A stretch of DNA of 64,000 nt, taken from Gammaproteobacteria bacterium (GTDB taxonomy: Bacteria > Pseudomonadota > Gammaproteobacteria > Pseudomonadales > Porticoccaceae). Made by a program: the position numbers and the translations under genes. Of the stretch, positions 47,987 through 55,739 are shown one piece after another (the first letter of the stretch is position 1; each line of letters starts with the position of its first letter). Where the stretch lies: NCBI GenBank assembly GCA_016191205.1, contig JACPPB010000020.1:1-64000 (forward strand), in the 5' to 3' direction. Under the pieces are notes generated by a model, which searched no databases, had not been told where the DNA came from, and saw nothing but the letters and a program-made list of their open reading frames with translations.

Positions 47987-48936
47987 GATCGCCCTCCATC
48001 GGTGCCGCCACCGGCCCGGTCCGCTCCCGCCTGGACCAGGGAGACAAACAGCTCCTCCAGGCGATTGGTCTTGTTGCGCATGCTGAGCACATGAACATTG
48101 TGCTCCGCGAGACTGGCGAACAGCTCATTCAGCGACTGGGATTTCTCCACTTCGATTTCGAGACTGTGGCTGTCGACCAGGCGGCCGGTGTAACCGGGAA
48201 GATCCGGGAAAGCGTCGAGCTGCTCGCGCGTGTCGAGCACAAAGGTTTCGGTGCTCAGCTTGGCGAGCAATTGTCGCGTACTGGTGTTCTCCACGATCCG
48301 GCCGCGATCGATGATCGCGATGCGGTTGCACAGATTCTCGGCTTCTTCGAGATAGTGCGTGGTGAGGATGATGGTGACTCCGCGCGCATTGATATCGCGC
48401 AGGAACTGCCAGGTGGCACGACGCAGCTCGATGTCCACCCCCGCCGTGGGTTCGTCCAGAATCAACAGGCGCGGCTCGTGCACCAGCGCCCGCGCGATCA
48501 TCAGGCGCCGTTTCATGCCACCCGACAGCATGCGTGCCCGGTTGTCGCGCTTGTCCCACAAGCCGAGCTGGCGCAGATATTTTTCACTGCGTTCTTCGGC
48601 GATCCTGCGCGGCAGTCCGTAATAGCCCGCCTGGGTGACCAGGATGTCGATCACCTTTTCGAACTGCTGGAAATTGAATTCCTGGGGCACCACGCCCAGA
48701 TATTGCTTGGCCTGGGAAAAATCGCGGTCGATGTCGGTGCCGAAAACGCTGATGGTGCCGCTGGTCTTGCGCACCAGCGAACAGATGATGCCGATGGCAG
48801 TGGACTTGCCGGCACCGTTCGGACCCAGCAGCGCGAAAAAATCGCCCTCGGCCACATCGAGGTCGATCCCCTTGAGCGCTTCCAGCCCGTTGTCATACAC
48901 CTTGCGGAGGGAGCGAATGGAAAGCGCGCTGGTCAT
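47983..48936 (-). CDS. yadG: ABC transporter ATP-binding protein (YadG type)
   Basis: 317 residues. Walker A GPNGAGKST (38-46), signature LSGGM (137-141), Walker B LLILDEPTAGVD and the H-loop TTHYLEEAE. Long stretches match E. coli YadG, including the C-terminal NKTNRLEELFVSL. It powers export through YadH. Confidence 0.95.
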   Translation of the reverse strand: MTSALSIRSLRKVYDNGLEALKGIDLDVAEGDFFALLGPNGAGKSTAIGIICSLVRKTSGTISVFGTDIDRDFSQAKQYLGVVPQEFNFQQFEKVIDILVTQAGYYGLPRRIAEERSEKYLRQLGLWDKRDNRARMLSGGMKRRLMIARALVHEPRLLILDEPTAGVDIELRRATWQFLRDINARGVTIILTTHYLEEAENLCNRIAIIDRGRIVENTSTRQLLAKLSTETFVLDTREQLDAFPDLPGYTGRLVDSHSLEIEVEKSQSLNELFASLAEHNVHVLSMRNKTNRLEELFVSLVQAGADRAGGGTDGGRS

Positions 48937-49071
48937 GGGGATCGAAGTCGCATTTTCGGGCTTGGGTTCAGGTTACAAGACGCAGTGTAGCAGCCCGGCA
49001 GGCGCTGGCCGTGCCGGCCAATTGCGTGGACCGGCAACGCTTCGCGGGCAAAACCGCACCGCCAAAAACTG

Positions 49072-49101
49072 AAAAGGCCCAAAACCCTGAGGTTTTGAGC
49101 C
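49072..49101 (-). terminator. Terminator of the tRNA-Glu/tRNA-Gly unit
   Basis: On the minus strand GGCTCAAAACC (49091-49101) pairs with GGTTTTGGGCC (49076-49086) around a short loop, followed by TTTT. Confidence 0.85.
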
Positions 49102-49109
49102 TTCGCAGT

Positions 49110-49185
49110 TGGAGCGGGAAACCGGGCTCGAACCGGCGACCTCAACCTTGGCAAGGTTGCGCTCTACCAACTGAGCTATTCCCGC
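49110..49185 (-). tRNA. tRNA-Gly (GCC)
   Basis: 76 nt with encoded CCA. Acceptor GCGGGAA, anticodon loop TTGCCAA giving GCC, T loop TTCGAGC. Second gene of a two-tRNA unit after tRNA-Glu. Confidence 0.97.
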
Positions 49186-49198
49186 CTGATCGTTTCGC

Positions 49199-49274
49199 TG
49201 GCGTCCCGTAGGGGAGTCGAACCCCTGTTACCGCCGTGAAAGGGCGGTGTCCTAGGCCACTAGACGAACGGGAC
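49199..49274 (-). tRNA. tRNA-Glu (TTC)
   Basis: 76 nt with encoded CCA. Acceptor GTCCCGT, anticodon loop CTTTCAC giving TTC, T loop TTCGACT. First gene of the Glu-Gly tRNA unit, 13 bases before tRNA-Gly. Confidence 0.97.
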
Positions 49275-49296
49275 AGTGTGCTCGCGAAAGACGCGC

Positions 49297-49326
49297 ATTC
49301 TAGGGACTGCCCGTCGCGAGTGTCAA
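49297..49326 (-). promoter_or_regulatory. Strong promoter of the tRNA-Glu/tRNA-Gly unit
   Basis: On the minus strand a perfect TTGACA (49321-49326), 18-base spacer and TAGAAT (49297-49302), with tRNA-Glu starting 22 bases downstream of the -10 box. Confidence 0.85.
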
Positions 49327-49345
49327 GCACGGACGCCAGCCCGGT

Positions 49346-49747
49346 TCAGTCCTCGCGCGGTTCCAGTTTCAGCGACAACGAGTTCACGCAATAGCGCAGT
49401 CCGGTGGGCTGGGGGCCGTCCGGGAACACATGTCCCAGATGGCCGCCGCATTCGGCACACAGGATTTCGGTACGCACCATCCCGCGCGTGACATCGGTTT
49501 CCTCTTCGATACGGGCGGCGTCCACCGCGCGGAAAAAGCTTGGCCAGCCGCTGCCGGAATCGTACTTGGCGTCCGCGTCGAACAACGCCGTACCGCAGCA
49601 GGCGCACACATAGGTGCCGGCGCGTTTTTCGCTGTTGTATTCGCCGGTGAACGGTCGCTCGGTGCCCTTGCGCCGACACACTTCGTATTGCTCGGGGGTC
49701 AGCTTGGCGCGCCAGTAGGCGTCGTCCTTATCTTTCCAATCGCTCAT
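49346..49747 (-). CDS. msrB: Peptide-methionine (R)-S-oxide reductase
   Basis: 133 residues. Two CxxC zinc pairs (C48/C51 and C97/C100), GSGWPSFF and the catalytic C120 in RYCVNS. It reduces the R-sulphoxide of methionine in proteins. No signal peptide, so cytoplasmic. Its end abuts the tRNA-Glu promoter. Confidence 0.96.
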   Translation of the reverse strand: MSDWKDKDDAYWRAKLTPEQYEVCRRKGTERPFTGEYNSEKRAGTYVCACCGTALFDADAKYDSGSGWPSFFRAVDAARIEEETDVTRGMVRTEILCAECGGHLGHVFPDGPQPTGLRYCVNSLSLKLEPRED

Positions 49748-49831
49748 GACAGGGCTTGCCTCCGCATTAGGCCAGCGGCTAATTTACGCTACAATGACAC
49801 GCTTTTTAAGCACCTTTCGAGCCATTTCCCC

Positions 49832-51049
49832 ATGCAGCATTACCACAAGTCAGCCAAGCTCGAGAACGTCTGCTACGACATCCGCGGCCCGGTGCTGGAT
49901 CACGCCAACCGCCTGGAAGAAGAAGGGCACCGCATCCTCAAGCTGAACATCGGCAACCCGGCCGCGTTCGGTTTCGAGGCGCCGGACGAAATCATCCAGG
50001 ACGTGATCCGCAACCTGGTGGCGGCCCAGGGTTACAGTCACTCGAAAGGTATTTTCTCGGCCCGCAAGGCCGTCATGCAGCGCTGCCAGTTGCAGGGCGT
50101 CCCCGACGTTGAAGTCGACGACGTGATCCTCGGCAACGGCGTCAGCGAACTGATCGTGATGGCGATGCAGGCGCTGCTCAATCCGGGCGACGAGATCCTG
50201 GTGCCGGCGCCCGACTACCCGCTGTGGACCGCTGCCGTGACCCTTGCCGGCGGCACTCCCGTGCACTACCGCTGCAACGAGGCCGACGGCTGGCAGCCCG
50301 ACCTGGCCGATCACGAAGCCAAGACGAGCCCGCGGACCCGCGGCATCGTGGTCATCAACCCCAACAACCCGACCGGTGCGGTCTACAGCGAGACGCTGCT
50401 GCGCGCCATCGTCGCCCTGGCGCACCGGCATCAGTTGATCCTCTTTGCCGACGAAATCTACGACCGCATCACCTATGACGGCGCCGTCCATGTGCCGCTC
50501 GCGACCCTCGCCAGGGACGTGCTGTGCATTACCTTCAACGGCCTGTCGAAAAACTATCGTCTGGCCGGCTTCCGTTCGGGCTGGCTGGTCGCAAGCGGCG
50601 CCAAGCACCGTGCGCGCGGCTATTTGCAGGGCATCGAAATGCTCGCCTCCATGCGGCTGTGCGCCAACGTCCCCGCCATGTACGCGATCCAGACCGCGCT
50701 CGGCGGGCGCCAGACCATCGAGGATCTGGTGTGTCCGGGCGGACTCTTCCACGAGCAGCGCAACATCGCCTGGCAACGACTCAACGCCATGCCCGGGGTG
50801 AGCTGCGTGAAACCTCTGGGAGCGCTCTACCTGTTCCCCCGGCTCGACCCCGACGTTTACCCCATCGCCGACGACGAGCAGTTTGTGCTGGACCTGCTGT
50901 TGCAGGAAAAACTGCTGCTGGTGCAGGGCAAGGCGTTCAACTGGGTCGATACCCAGCACTTCCGCATCGTGTTTCTCCCCAAGGTGGACGAACTCACCCA
51001 GGCGATGGACCGGCTGGAGCGCTTCCTCGAACGCCTGCGCGCTGGCTGA
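49832..51049 (+). CDS. alaA: Alanine-type aminotransferase (AlaA/YfbQ)
   Basis: 405-residue fold-type I PLP aminotransferase with K240 in NGLSKNYRLAGFRSGW, NPNNPTGAVY and DEIYDRI. The start (HYHKSAKLENVCYDIRGPVL) and length match AlaA, the main glutamate-pyruvate transaminase of E. coli. TTAGGC and TACAAT with a 17-base spacer lie about 40 bases upstream as a candidate promoter. It is divergent from msrB and convergent with pdxB. Confidence 0.92.
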   Translation: MQHYHKSAKLENVCYDIRGPVLDHANRLEEEGHRILKLNIGNPAAFGFEAPDEIIQDVIRNLVAAQGYSHSKGIFSARKAVMQRCQLQGVPDVEVDDVILGNGVSELIVMAMQALLNPGDEILVPAPDYPLWTAAVTLAGGTPVHYRCNEADGWQPDLADHEAKTSPRTRGIVVINPNNPTGAVYSETLLRAIVALAHRHQLILFADEIYDRITYDGAVHVPLATLARDVLCITFNGLSKNYRLAGFRSGWLVASGAKHRARGYLQGIEMLASMRLCANVPAMYAIQTALGGRQTIEDLVCPGGLFHEQRNIAWQRLNAMPGVSCVKPLGALYLFPRLDPDVYPIADDEQFVLDLLLQEKLLLVQGKAFNWVDTQHFRIVFLPKVDELTQAMDRLERFLERLRAG

Positions 51050-51056
51050 GCACACA

Positions 51057-52157
51057 TCATTCGACGCTGACGCGAAAGCCGAGCCGGCGCAGCTCGGCCG
51101 CCAGCGGATCGTCCCCGGTCACCGCGATCTGAAAATGGCCGAACTCCCGGCGCTCCGGGCTGGTGCGGCGCAGCCGATCGAACACCTCGGCCATCGCCGC
51201 GCCCGACGCGATGGCCGCCGCCATCCGGCGATGCTCGCTGCGCACATCAAAGGTCGCGAGCACAGCGTCCGCCAATGTCCCGACGTCCTGAGCCAGCGGC
51301 TGTGCCGGCTCGGGCGTCAGCGGCATCGGGTTGATACCCTGCCACGCGCAAAAAGCCTCGTATACCGCACGAGTGCCATTGACGCGGCCTTCCCGGCTGT
51401 AACCGGCGATGTGCGGAGTCGCGATCGCCACCCGGCGCCAGAGACCGGGATCGACGGCAGGCTCGCCCTCCCAGACATCCAGGGCGGCGGTCAGATCCGC
51501 CGTCGCCAGCCGCTCGCGCAATGCCGGATTATCGACCACGGCACCGCGGGCGGCATTGATCAGCAGGCAGCCAGGTTTCAATGCCGCCAGCATCCGGTCA
51601 TTCACCATGTGAAAAGTGGGAAAGGAGCCTGCGTGCGTCAGGGGCGTATGCAGGCAGAGGATGTCGGCGGCACGGACAGTCTCGGCCAGGTCGGTCAGAT
51701 CCGGAATGGTTTCCGGATCCGACAGCAAGGGATCGTGGACGCGGCAGCGCACCCCGAGCGCGGTGAGAACACGGTACAGACGCCCGCCCACGGCGCCGCA
51801 GCCGACGATGCCGATCACCCGGCGGCGCCAGTCGGGTCGCAGCGCGCAACACACCGACAGCACATACTGGACGACGGCGCCCGCGTTGCAGCCCGGCGCA
51901 TGGGCGAAACGAATACCCGCCGTCGCCAGCCCGGCGCAGTCGACGTGATCGTGACCACTGGTGGCTGACCCCACGAATTTCACCCGACTCCCGGCCAGGA
52001 GGGCAGCATCGACCCGGGTCACCGAACGCACCAGCAGAACATCCGCGCCCCGCACCGCATTCGTGTCGATGGCCCGTCCCGGCAGGGTCGAAACCTCGCC
52101 GTGGCGGCCGAACCACTCACGCACCAGCGGCATGTTTTCGTCGGCAAGGATTTTCAT
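51057..52157 (-). CDS. pdxB: Erythronate-4-phosphate dehydrogenase
   Basis: 366 residues of the D-2-hydroxyacid dehydrogenase fold. MKILADENMP start, NAD motif GCGAVG (119-124), INAARGAVVD and the catalytic histidine in TPHIAGYS; the C-terminal dimerisation domain typical of PdxB is present. It acts in pyridoxal phosphate synthesis. The ATG overlaps the epmC stop (ATGA), so the two are translationally coupled; a longer upstream frame over epmC is not credible. Confidence 0.95.
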   Translation of the reverse strand: MKILADENMPLVREWFGRHGEVSTLPGRAIDTNAVRGADVLLVRSVTRVDAALLAGSRVKFVGSATSGHDHVDCAGLATAGIRFAHAPGCNAGAVVQYVLSVCCALRPDWRRRVIGIVGCGAVGGRLYRVLTALGVRCRVHDPLLSDPETIPDLTDLAETVRAADILCLHTPLTHAGSFPTFHMVNDRMLAALKPGCLLINAARGAVVDNPALRERLATADLTAALDVWEGEPAVDPGLWRRVAIATPHIAGYSREGRVNGTRAVYEAFCAWQGINPMPLTPEPAQPLAQDVGTLADAVLATFDVRSEHRRMAAAIASGAAMAEVFDRLRRTSPERREFGHFQIAVTGDDPLAAELRRLGFRVSVE

Positions 52158-52732
52158 CGCAGCTCCTGAACCAGCCCGTACCCTTCGGACCGGCGCCAGT
52201 CGCCAGTGCCATAGGCGGCGCCGAGGGCATCGGCAAACAGCGCCGCGCGTGGCGGCAGCCCGTTTTCCAGATACCGGTGCAAGGCGCCGGCGACCGCCTG
52301 CGCAAACGCCGCGCCGCCACCACCAGCACCGGTCAAATTGTCCGCGCTGGGCCGAAACGGCACGCCCGCAGCGACCGAAAACACCCATTCCAGCGCCTGG
52401 GGCCGGGCCTCCACGGCCTCGAACGCCCGCTGTGCAACGGCATCGCGCCCGTCGGGGAGATACCAGTAACCAAAGTCCACTTGCCGGCGCCGCTGCGCGC
52501 CCGCGATGCACCAGTGCGCCGTCTCGTGGAGCGCGCTGGCGAAGAAATCTTCCCGATAAATCAGTCGGTGCAGGCGGTTGGCAGTGTCCGGAAGATACTG
52601 CGGCTCGCTGCCGCCACCGTCGAGGCGCGTATGCCAGCGCGCCCAAAAACACTGTCCGAACAACACCTCGAGGTCGGCGCTGCGATGCCTCTTCAGCGGC
52701 GCCCCGCTCGCCACCGGGTCCTCGCTTCGCAT
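52154..52732 (-). CDS. epmC: Elongation factor P hydroxylase
   Basis: About 192 residues from ATG 52732, which has AGG seven bases upstream. It matches E. coli YfcM/EpmC: the metal-binding HETAHWCIAG (H69, E70, H73), VDFGYWYLPDGRDA, PQALEW and NL near the end. EpmC hydroxylates the lysylated residue of EF-P, an iron-dependent step; EpmA and EpmB are not in this window. It is operonic with pdxB. In E. coli the two genes are also close (about six genes apart), so the linkage is likely ancestral. Confidence 0.93.
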   Translation of the reverse strand: MRSEDPVASGAPLKRHRSADLEVLFGQCFWARWHTRLDGGGSEPQYLPDTANRLHRLIYREDFFASALHETAHWCIAGAQRRRQVDFGYWYLPDGRDAVAQRAFEAVEARPQALEWVFSVAAGVPFRPSADNLTGAGGGGAAFAQAVAGALHRYLENGLPPRAALFADALGAAYGTGDWRRSEGYGLVQELR

Positions 52733-52857
52733 CGCCGACCTCAAGCTATTGTGCTCGACAAAATTCACGGGTACTTTAGCCCGCGATGGTTGTGATCCTG
52801 CAACTCACAGCTAGAAAGCCGGACGGCTTTGCCGCGAACCATCGCTAGGAGTGAATC

Positions 52858-53568
52858 ATGCGCGCTTCTGATGAACCCCCCGTCTGCACCGACGATCCCA
52901 ACAGCAATGTCATCGACCTGTTCACCCGCCTGCCCTTCTCGCACCCCTTCAATCGCCGCTTCATCCGCCTCGCTCCCGAACTTGACGGGATGCAGATGCT
53001 GTACTCCAACGAGTCCCATCCAAACCGCCTGTTCAGCATCAAGGTGCTGTGCTGGGCGTTGCGGGCCGATGGCGACATCGTGGGTCTGGTGCCCTGGCTC
53101 AACAGCCTGACGCCCTGCCCCGACATTCAGGATCCGCTCAACGGACGCTGGGAGGGTTACCACGATCCCGGCATCGACGAGGTGTTTTACGACGCGCCTC
53201 TTCACAAGGCAATGGAGCTGGAGACCGCCGCCGAGTACTACGACTATGAATGCGAAAGCGACTCCGACCCGATCCAGGAAATCCCCGATACCATCGGCAC
53301 CCACGCGGTGTTTTCGGGCGACGGCTTCAAGACGCTCAATCTGCGGGAAGTCGTGAGCTGGCGGCTGCTGTTCGACGGCACCGTGCAGGGCATGATCGTG
53401 AACCCCGAGAAAGTCCGCGAAACCCCCGTGCTGCCCGGCGACGACAGCCTGTTTGCCGCCGACACCCATGGCGAATTTCGCTATTACTTCCAGCACCACA
53501 TCGCCAACAAGATCAAAGCCTGCGATCCGGAAGCACTGCAGGCCATCGCCCTGCTCGCGGATTCCTGA
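52858..53568 (+). CDS. Unrecognised 236-residue protein
   Basis: A soluble, acidic protein with no signal peptide or membrane segment and a strong AGGAG before the ATG. Features are a conserved-looking YNEx(H/P)NR-like stretch near 49-57 (YSNESHPNRLFSI), a GRWEGYHDPGIDE loop near 96-108, an acidic run ESDSDPIQEIPD (133-144), and a C-terminal helix with FRYYFQHHIANKIK. I do not recognise the family. It is divergent from epmC-pdxB and convergent with the TusA-like gene. Codon use matches the neighbours. Confidence 0.7.
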   Translation: MRASDEPPVCTDDPNSNVIDLFTRLPFSHPFNRRFIRLAPELDGMQMLYSNESHPNRLFSIKVLCWALRADGDIVGLVPWLNSLTPCPDIQDPLNGRWEGYHDPGIDEVFYDAPLHKAMELETAAEYYDYECESDSDPIQEIPDTIGTHAVFSGDGFKTLNLREVVSWRLLFDGTVQGMIVNPEKVRETPVLPGDDSLFAADTHGEFRYYFQHHIANKIKACDPEALQAIALLADS

Positions 53569-53635
53569 CCACCTCCGCCCGGGCCCGCTGACCACGGGCC
53601 CGCACCTTCCCGCAAGGCGTCCCGTCGCTCCCGGT

Positions 53636-53878
53636 TCAGCCACGGCGAATAAAATACAGGTAGACACCCCGCTCGGCGCTCTCCTTGACGAGCTCGTGCC
53701 CGAGGTAGTGACAGAAGCGAGGGATATCGCGCTCGGTCGTGGGGTCGGTGGCAATTACCTTGAGGATGTCCCCCACCGCCAGCCTGCGCAGCGCATTGTG
53801 GAGCATCATCACCGGCTCCGGGCAGCGCAGCCCGGAGGTGTCCACGCATTGGGTGTAAGGCGGCTCCATGCCCGTCAT
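53636..53878 (-). CDS. TusA-family sulphurtransferase
   Basis: 80 residues with the family motif GLRCPEPVMMLHNALR (active cysteine C19) and the ferredoxin-like ending. TusA proteins carry persulphide to tRNA 2-thiolation, molybdenum cofactor or sulphur oxidation. It follows the MTH1187 gene on the same strand after 73 bp. Whether it is the housekeeping TusA cannot be told. Confidence 0.9.
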   Translation of the reverse strand: MTGMEPPYTQCVDTSGLRCPEPVMMLHNALRRLAVGDILKVIATDPTTERDIPRFCHYLGHELVKESAERGVYLYFIRRG

Positions 53879-53951
53879 TCTCGCAAAAGCCCCGCCGCAC
53901 GGGAACGGATTCGTCCCGGGGCGGCTCCAGTGTCCGACCCGGGATGCTGTG

Positions 53952-54260
53952 CTACGACTTGTGCGCCAACAGCGCTTCCACGCGCGCAATCTTGTCGGCC
54001 AGACTCTGCGCGCGGTCCGTGCGCGAACCGAGCTTGAGCGTCGAGGAGATGCGCACCCGCCCCATGGCGTGGACGCGGCGATGGCATTCCTTGATCGCCG
54101 CCATCACTGCATCCCATTCACCCTCCAGGTTGGTGCCATACGCGTGCATGACGGCCGTCAGACCACGTTCGACAAACACGCGTTGGCACTCGGCAATCTC
54201 GGTCGCGACGGACACATCGCCGCCCAGTGGAATCAGGCAGAAATCAACATGTATATGCAT
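53952..54260 (-). CDS. MTH1187-family thiamine-binding protein
   Basis: 102 residues of the DUF77/MTH1187 family: MHIHVDFCLIPLG start, AYGTNLEGEWDAVM in the middle, and RVRISSTLKLGSRTD near the end. Members bind thiamine or its precursors; the physiological role is not settled. The ATG is chosen from the family start. It lies upstream of the TusA-like gene and is divergent from the Rieske gene. Confidence 0.85.
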   Translation of the reverse strand: MHIHVDFCLIPLGGDVSVATEIAECQRVFVERGLTAVMHAYGTNLEGEWDAVMAAIKECHRRVHAMGRVRISSTLKLGSRTDRAQSLADKIARVEALLAHKS

Positions 54261-54391
54261 GGCGGTACTCCAACGCAGAATTCTCGGCAAGCCTAGTGGA
54301 GGCAATGCCCTGCGGCAATGTCATCACCTCTTGGCCGAAGCGGGCTGCTGGGAGATACTCCCGGCTTCTTCACACTGACTGGAGACCGGCT

Positions 54392-54742
54392 GTGGCGCTG
54401 GAAACGGTCGCACATCTCGACGAGATACCGCTCGGAACCCGCAAAGTGGTGAAAGCCGGCGGCCACAAGCTGCTGCTGTTTCATCTCGAGACCGGGTTTT
54501 ACGCCACCCAGGCCTATTGCCCACACCTGCTCGCCCCGCTCAAGAGCGGCAAACTGCTCGGCGGGCACATTCTGCAATGCCCATTTCATCGCGCGCAGTT
54601 TGATGTCACCAGCGGCGAAGTCCTCCGCTGGGCGAACTTCCCCCCGGGAATTCAGGCACTCAACGTTCTGCGTGGCGAACGCTGCCTTGCCACCTACCCG
54701 GTAGTCATCGAGGGCGACCAGATACGGGTCGATATTCGCTAA
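54392..54742 (+). CDS. Rieske [2Fe-2S] domain protein
   Basis: 116 residues, a single Rieske domain: ligands C43-P-H45 and C63-P-F-H66. Such small ferredoxin-like proteins feed electrons to ring-hydroxylating oxygenases or act as nitrite reductase small subunits. GTG start with GGAG at seven bases. The next same-strand gene is a BadH-like SDR 109 bp on; no oxygenase is in the window. Confidence 0.88.
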   Translation: MALETVAHLDEIPLGTRKVVKAGGHKLLLFHLETGFYATQAYCPHLLAPLKSGKLLGGHILQCPFHRAQFDVTSGEVLRWANFPPGIQALNVLRGERCLATYPVVIEGDQIRVDIR

Positions 54743-54851
54743 ACCCCACCCGGAAGCGAACGGTGGCGCCTCGCGCCCGCCTGGCAACACGCCTGCGCCA
54801 GGATCACGCGCAATCGCTTTCCATCACCACACACTTCACAGAGGATTCATC

Positions 54852-55598
54852 ATGGCAGCACAAAAAATTGCACTGGTCACCGGCGGCGCGCGCGGCATCG
54901 GCGAAGCGATCTGCCGCGTACTCGCCGAACGCGGGCACAAGGTCGTGGTCAGCGACGTAAACGGCGACGGGGCCGCCGCGCTCGCCCGTGAACTGGGCGG
55001 CTATGGCATCCAGATGGATGTAACCAAACCGGATTCCGTCACCGCTGCCGTGGCCAGGATCAATCGGGACGTGGGCGTCCCGTGGCTGGTGGTGAACAAC
55101 GCCGGCTGGGACAACCTGATGCCCTTTCTGGACACCGACGAAGCGTTTCAGGAGAAAGTCATCGCCATCAACTACGCGGGCCCGGTGCGGGTGTGTCGCG
55201 CCACGCTGCCGGGGATGATCGGCCTCGGCAGCGGGCGCATCGTCAACATCGCCTCCGATGCGGGTCGCATCGGCTCCGCTCTGGAAGCGATTTACTCGGG
55301 CACCAAAGGCGGTCTCATCGCCTTCACCAAGACCATCGCGCGCGAGTTCGCGCGCCACAACATCACCGCCAATAACGTATGTCCGGGCATCACGGACACC
55401 CCGCTGATCGGCGAGATAACGGCCATCAACCCGATTGCGGCCAAGGGCATCGCCGGCATCAAGAAATCGGTGCCACTGGGACGCATGGGCACGCCGATGG
55501 ATATCGCCTACGCCGCTGCGTTTTTCGCGGCGGAAGAAGCCGCGTACATCACCGGGCAGACGGTATCGGTGAGCGGTGGCATCACCATGGCGAGTTGA
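54852..55598 (+). CDS. SDR resembling 2-hydroxycyclohexanecarboxyl-CoA dehydrogenase (BadH-like)
   Basis: 248-residue classical SDR. TGGARGIG (10-17), NNAG (82-85), N107, S135, Y148 and K152 are present. The segments GWDNLMPF, SDAGRIGSA..YSGTKGGLIAFTK and CPGITDTPL are typical of the BadH group that oxidises 2-hydroxycyclohexane-1-carboxyl-CoA in alicyclic and aromatic degradation. The exact substrate is unproven. It follows the Rieske gene and ends before a strong hairpin. Confidence 0.8.
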   Translation: MAAQKIALVTGGARGIGEAICRVLAERGHKVVVSDVNGDGAAALARELGGYGIQMDVTKPDSVTAAVARINRDVGVPWLVVNNAGWDNLMPFLDTDEAFQEKVIAINYAGPVRVCRATLPGMIGLGSGRIVNIASDAGRIGSALEAIYSGTKGGLIAFTKTIAREFARHNITANNVCPGITDTPLIGEITAINPIAAKGIAGIKKSVPLGRMGTPMDIAYAAAFFAAEEAAYITGQTVSVSGGITMAS

Positions 55599-55687
55599 GG
55601 GCGGTCGCTTCGGCGAGGTAACGGGTTCGGTGTCCTAGCCCGTTGGCGGGCAAGAAATTCACAGCCGTATCGCGGTTTCCAGACAAA

Positions 55688-55709
55688 GCGGGCTCCCGTG
55701 GGAGCCCGC
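55688..55709. terminator. Hairpin between the SDR and DUF1329 genes
   Basis: GCGGGCTCCC and GGGAGCCCGC form a perfect 10-bp stem with a 2-base gap, between two convergent genes. T-tracts on either side are poor, so termination is probable but not certain. Confidence 0.6.
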
Positions 55710-55739
55710 CATTACTGCACCGTAAGGATGGCGCCGAAT

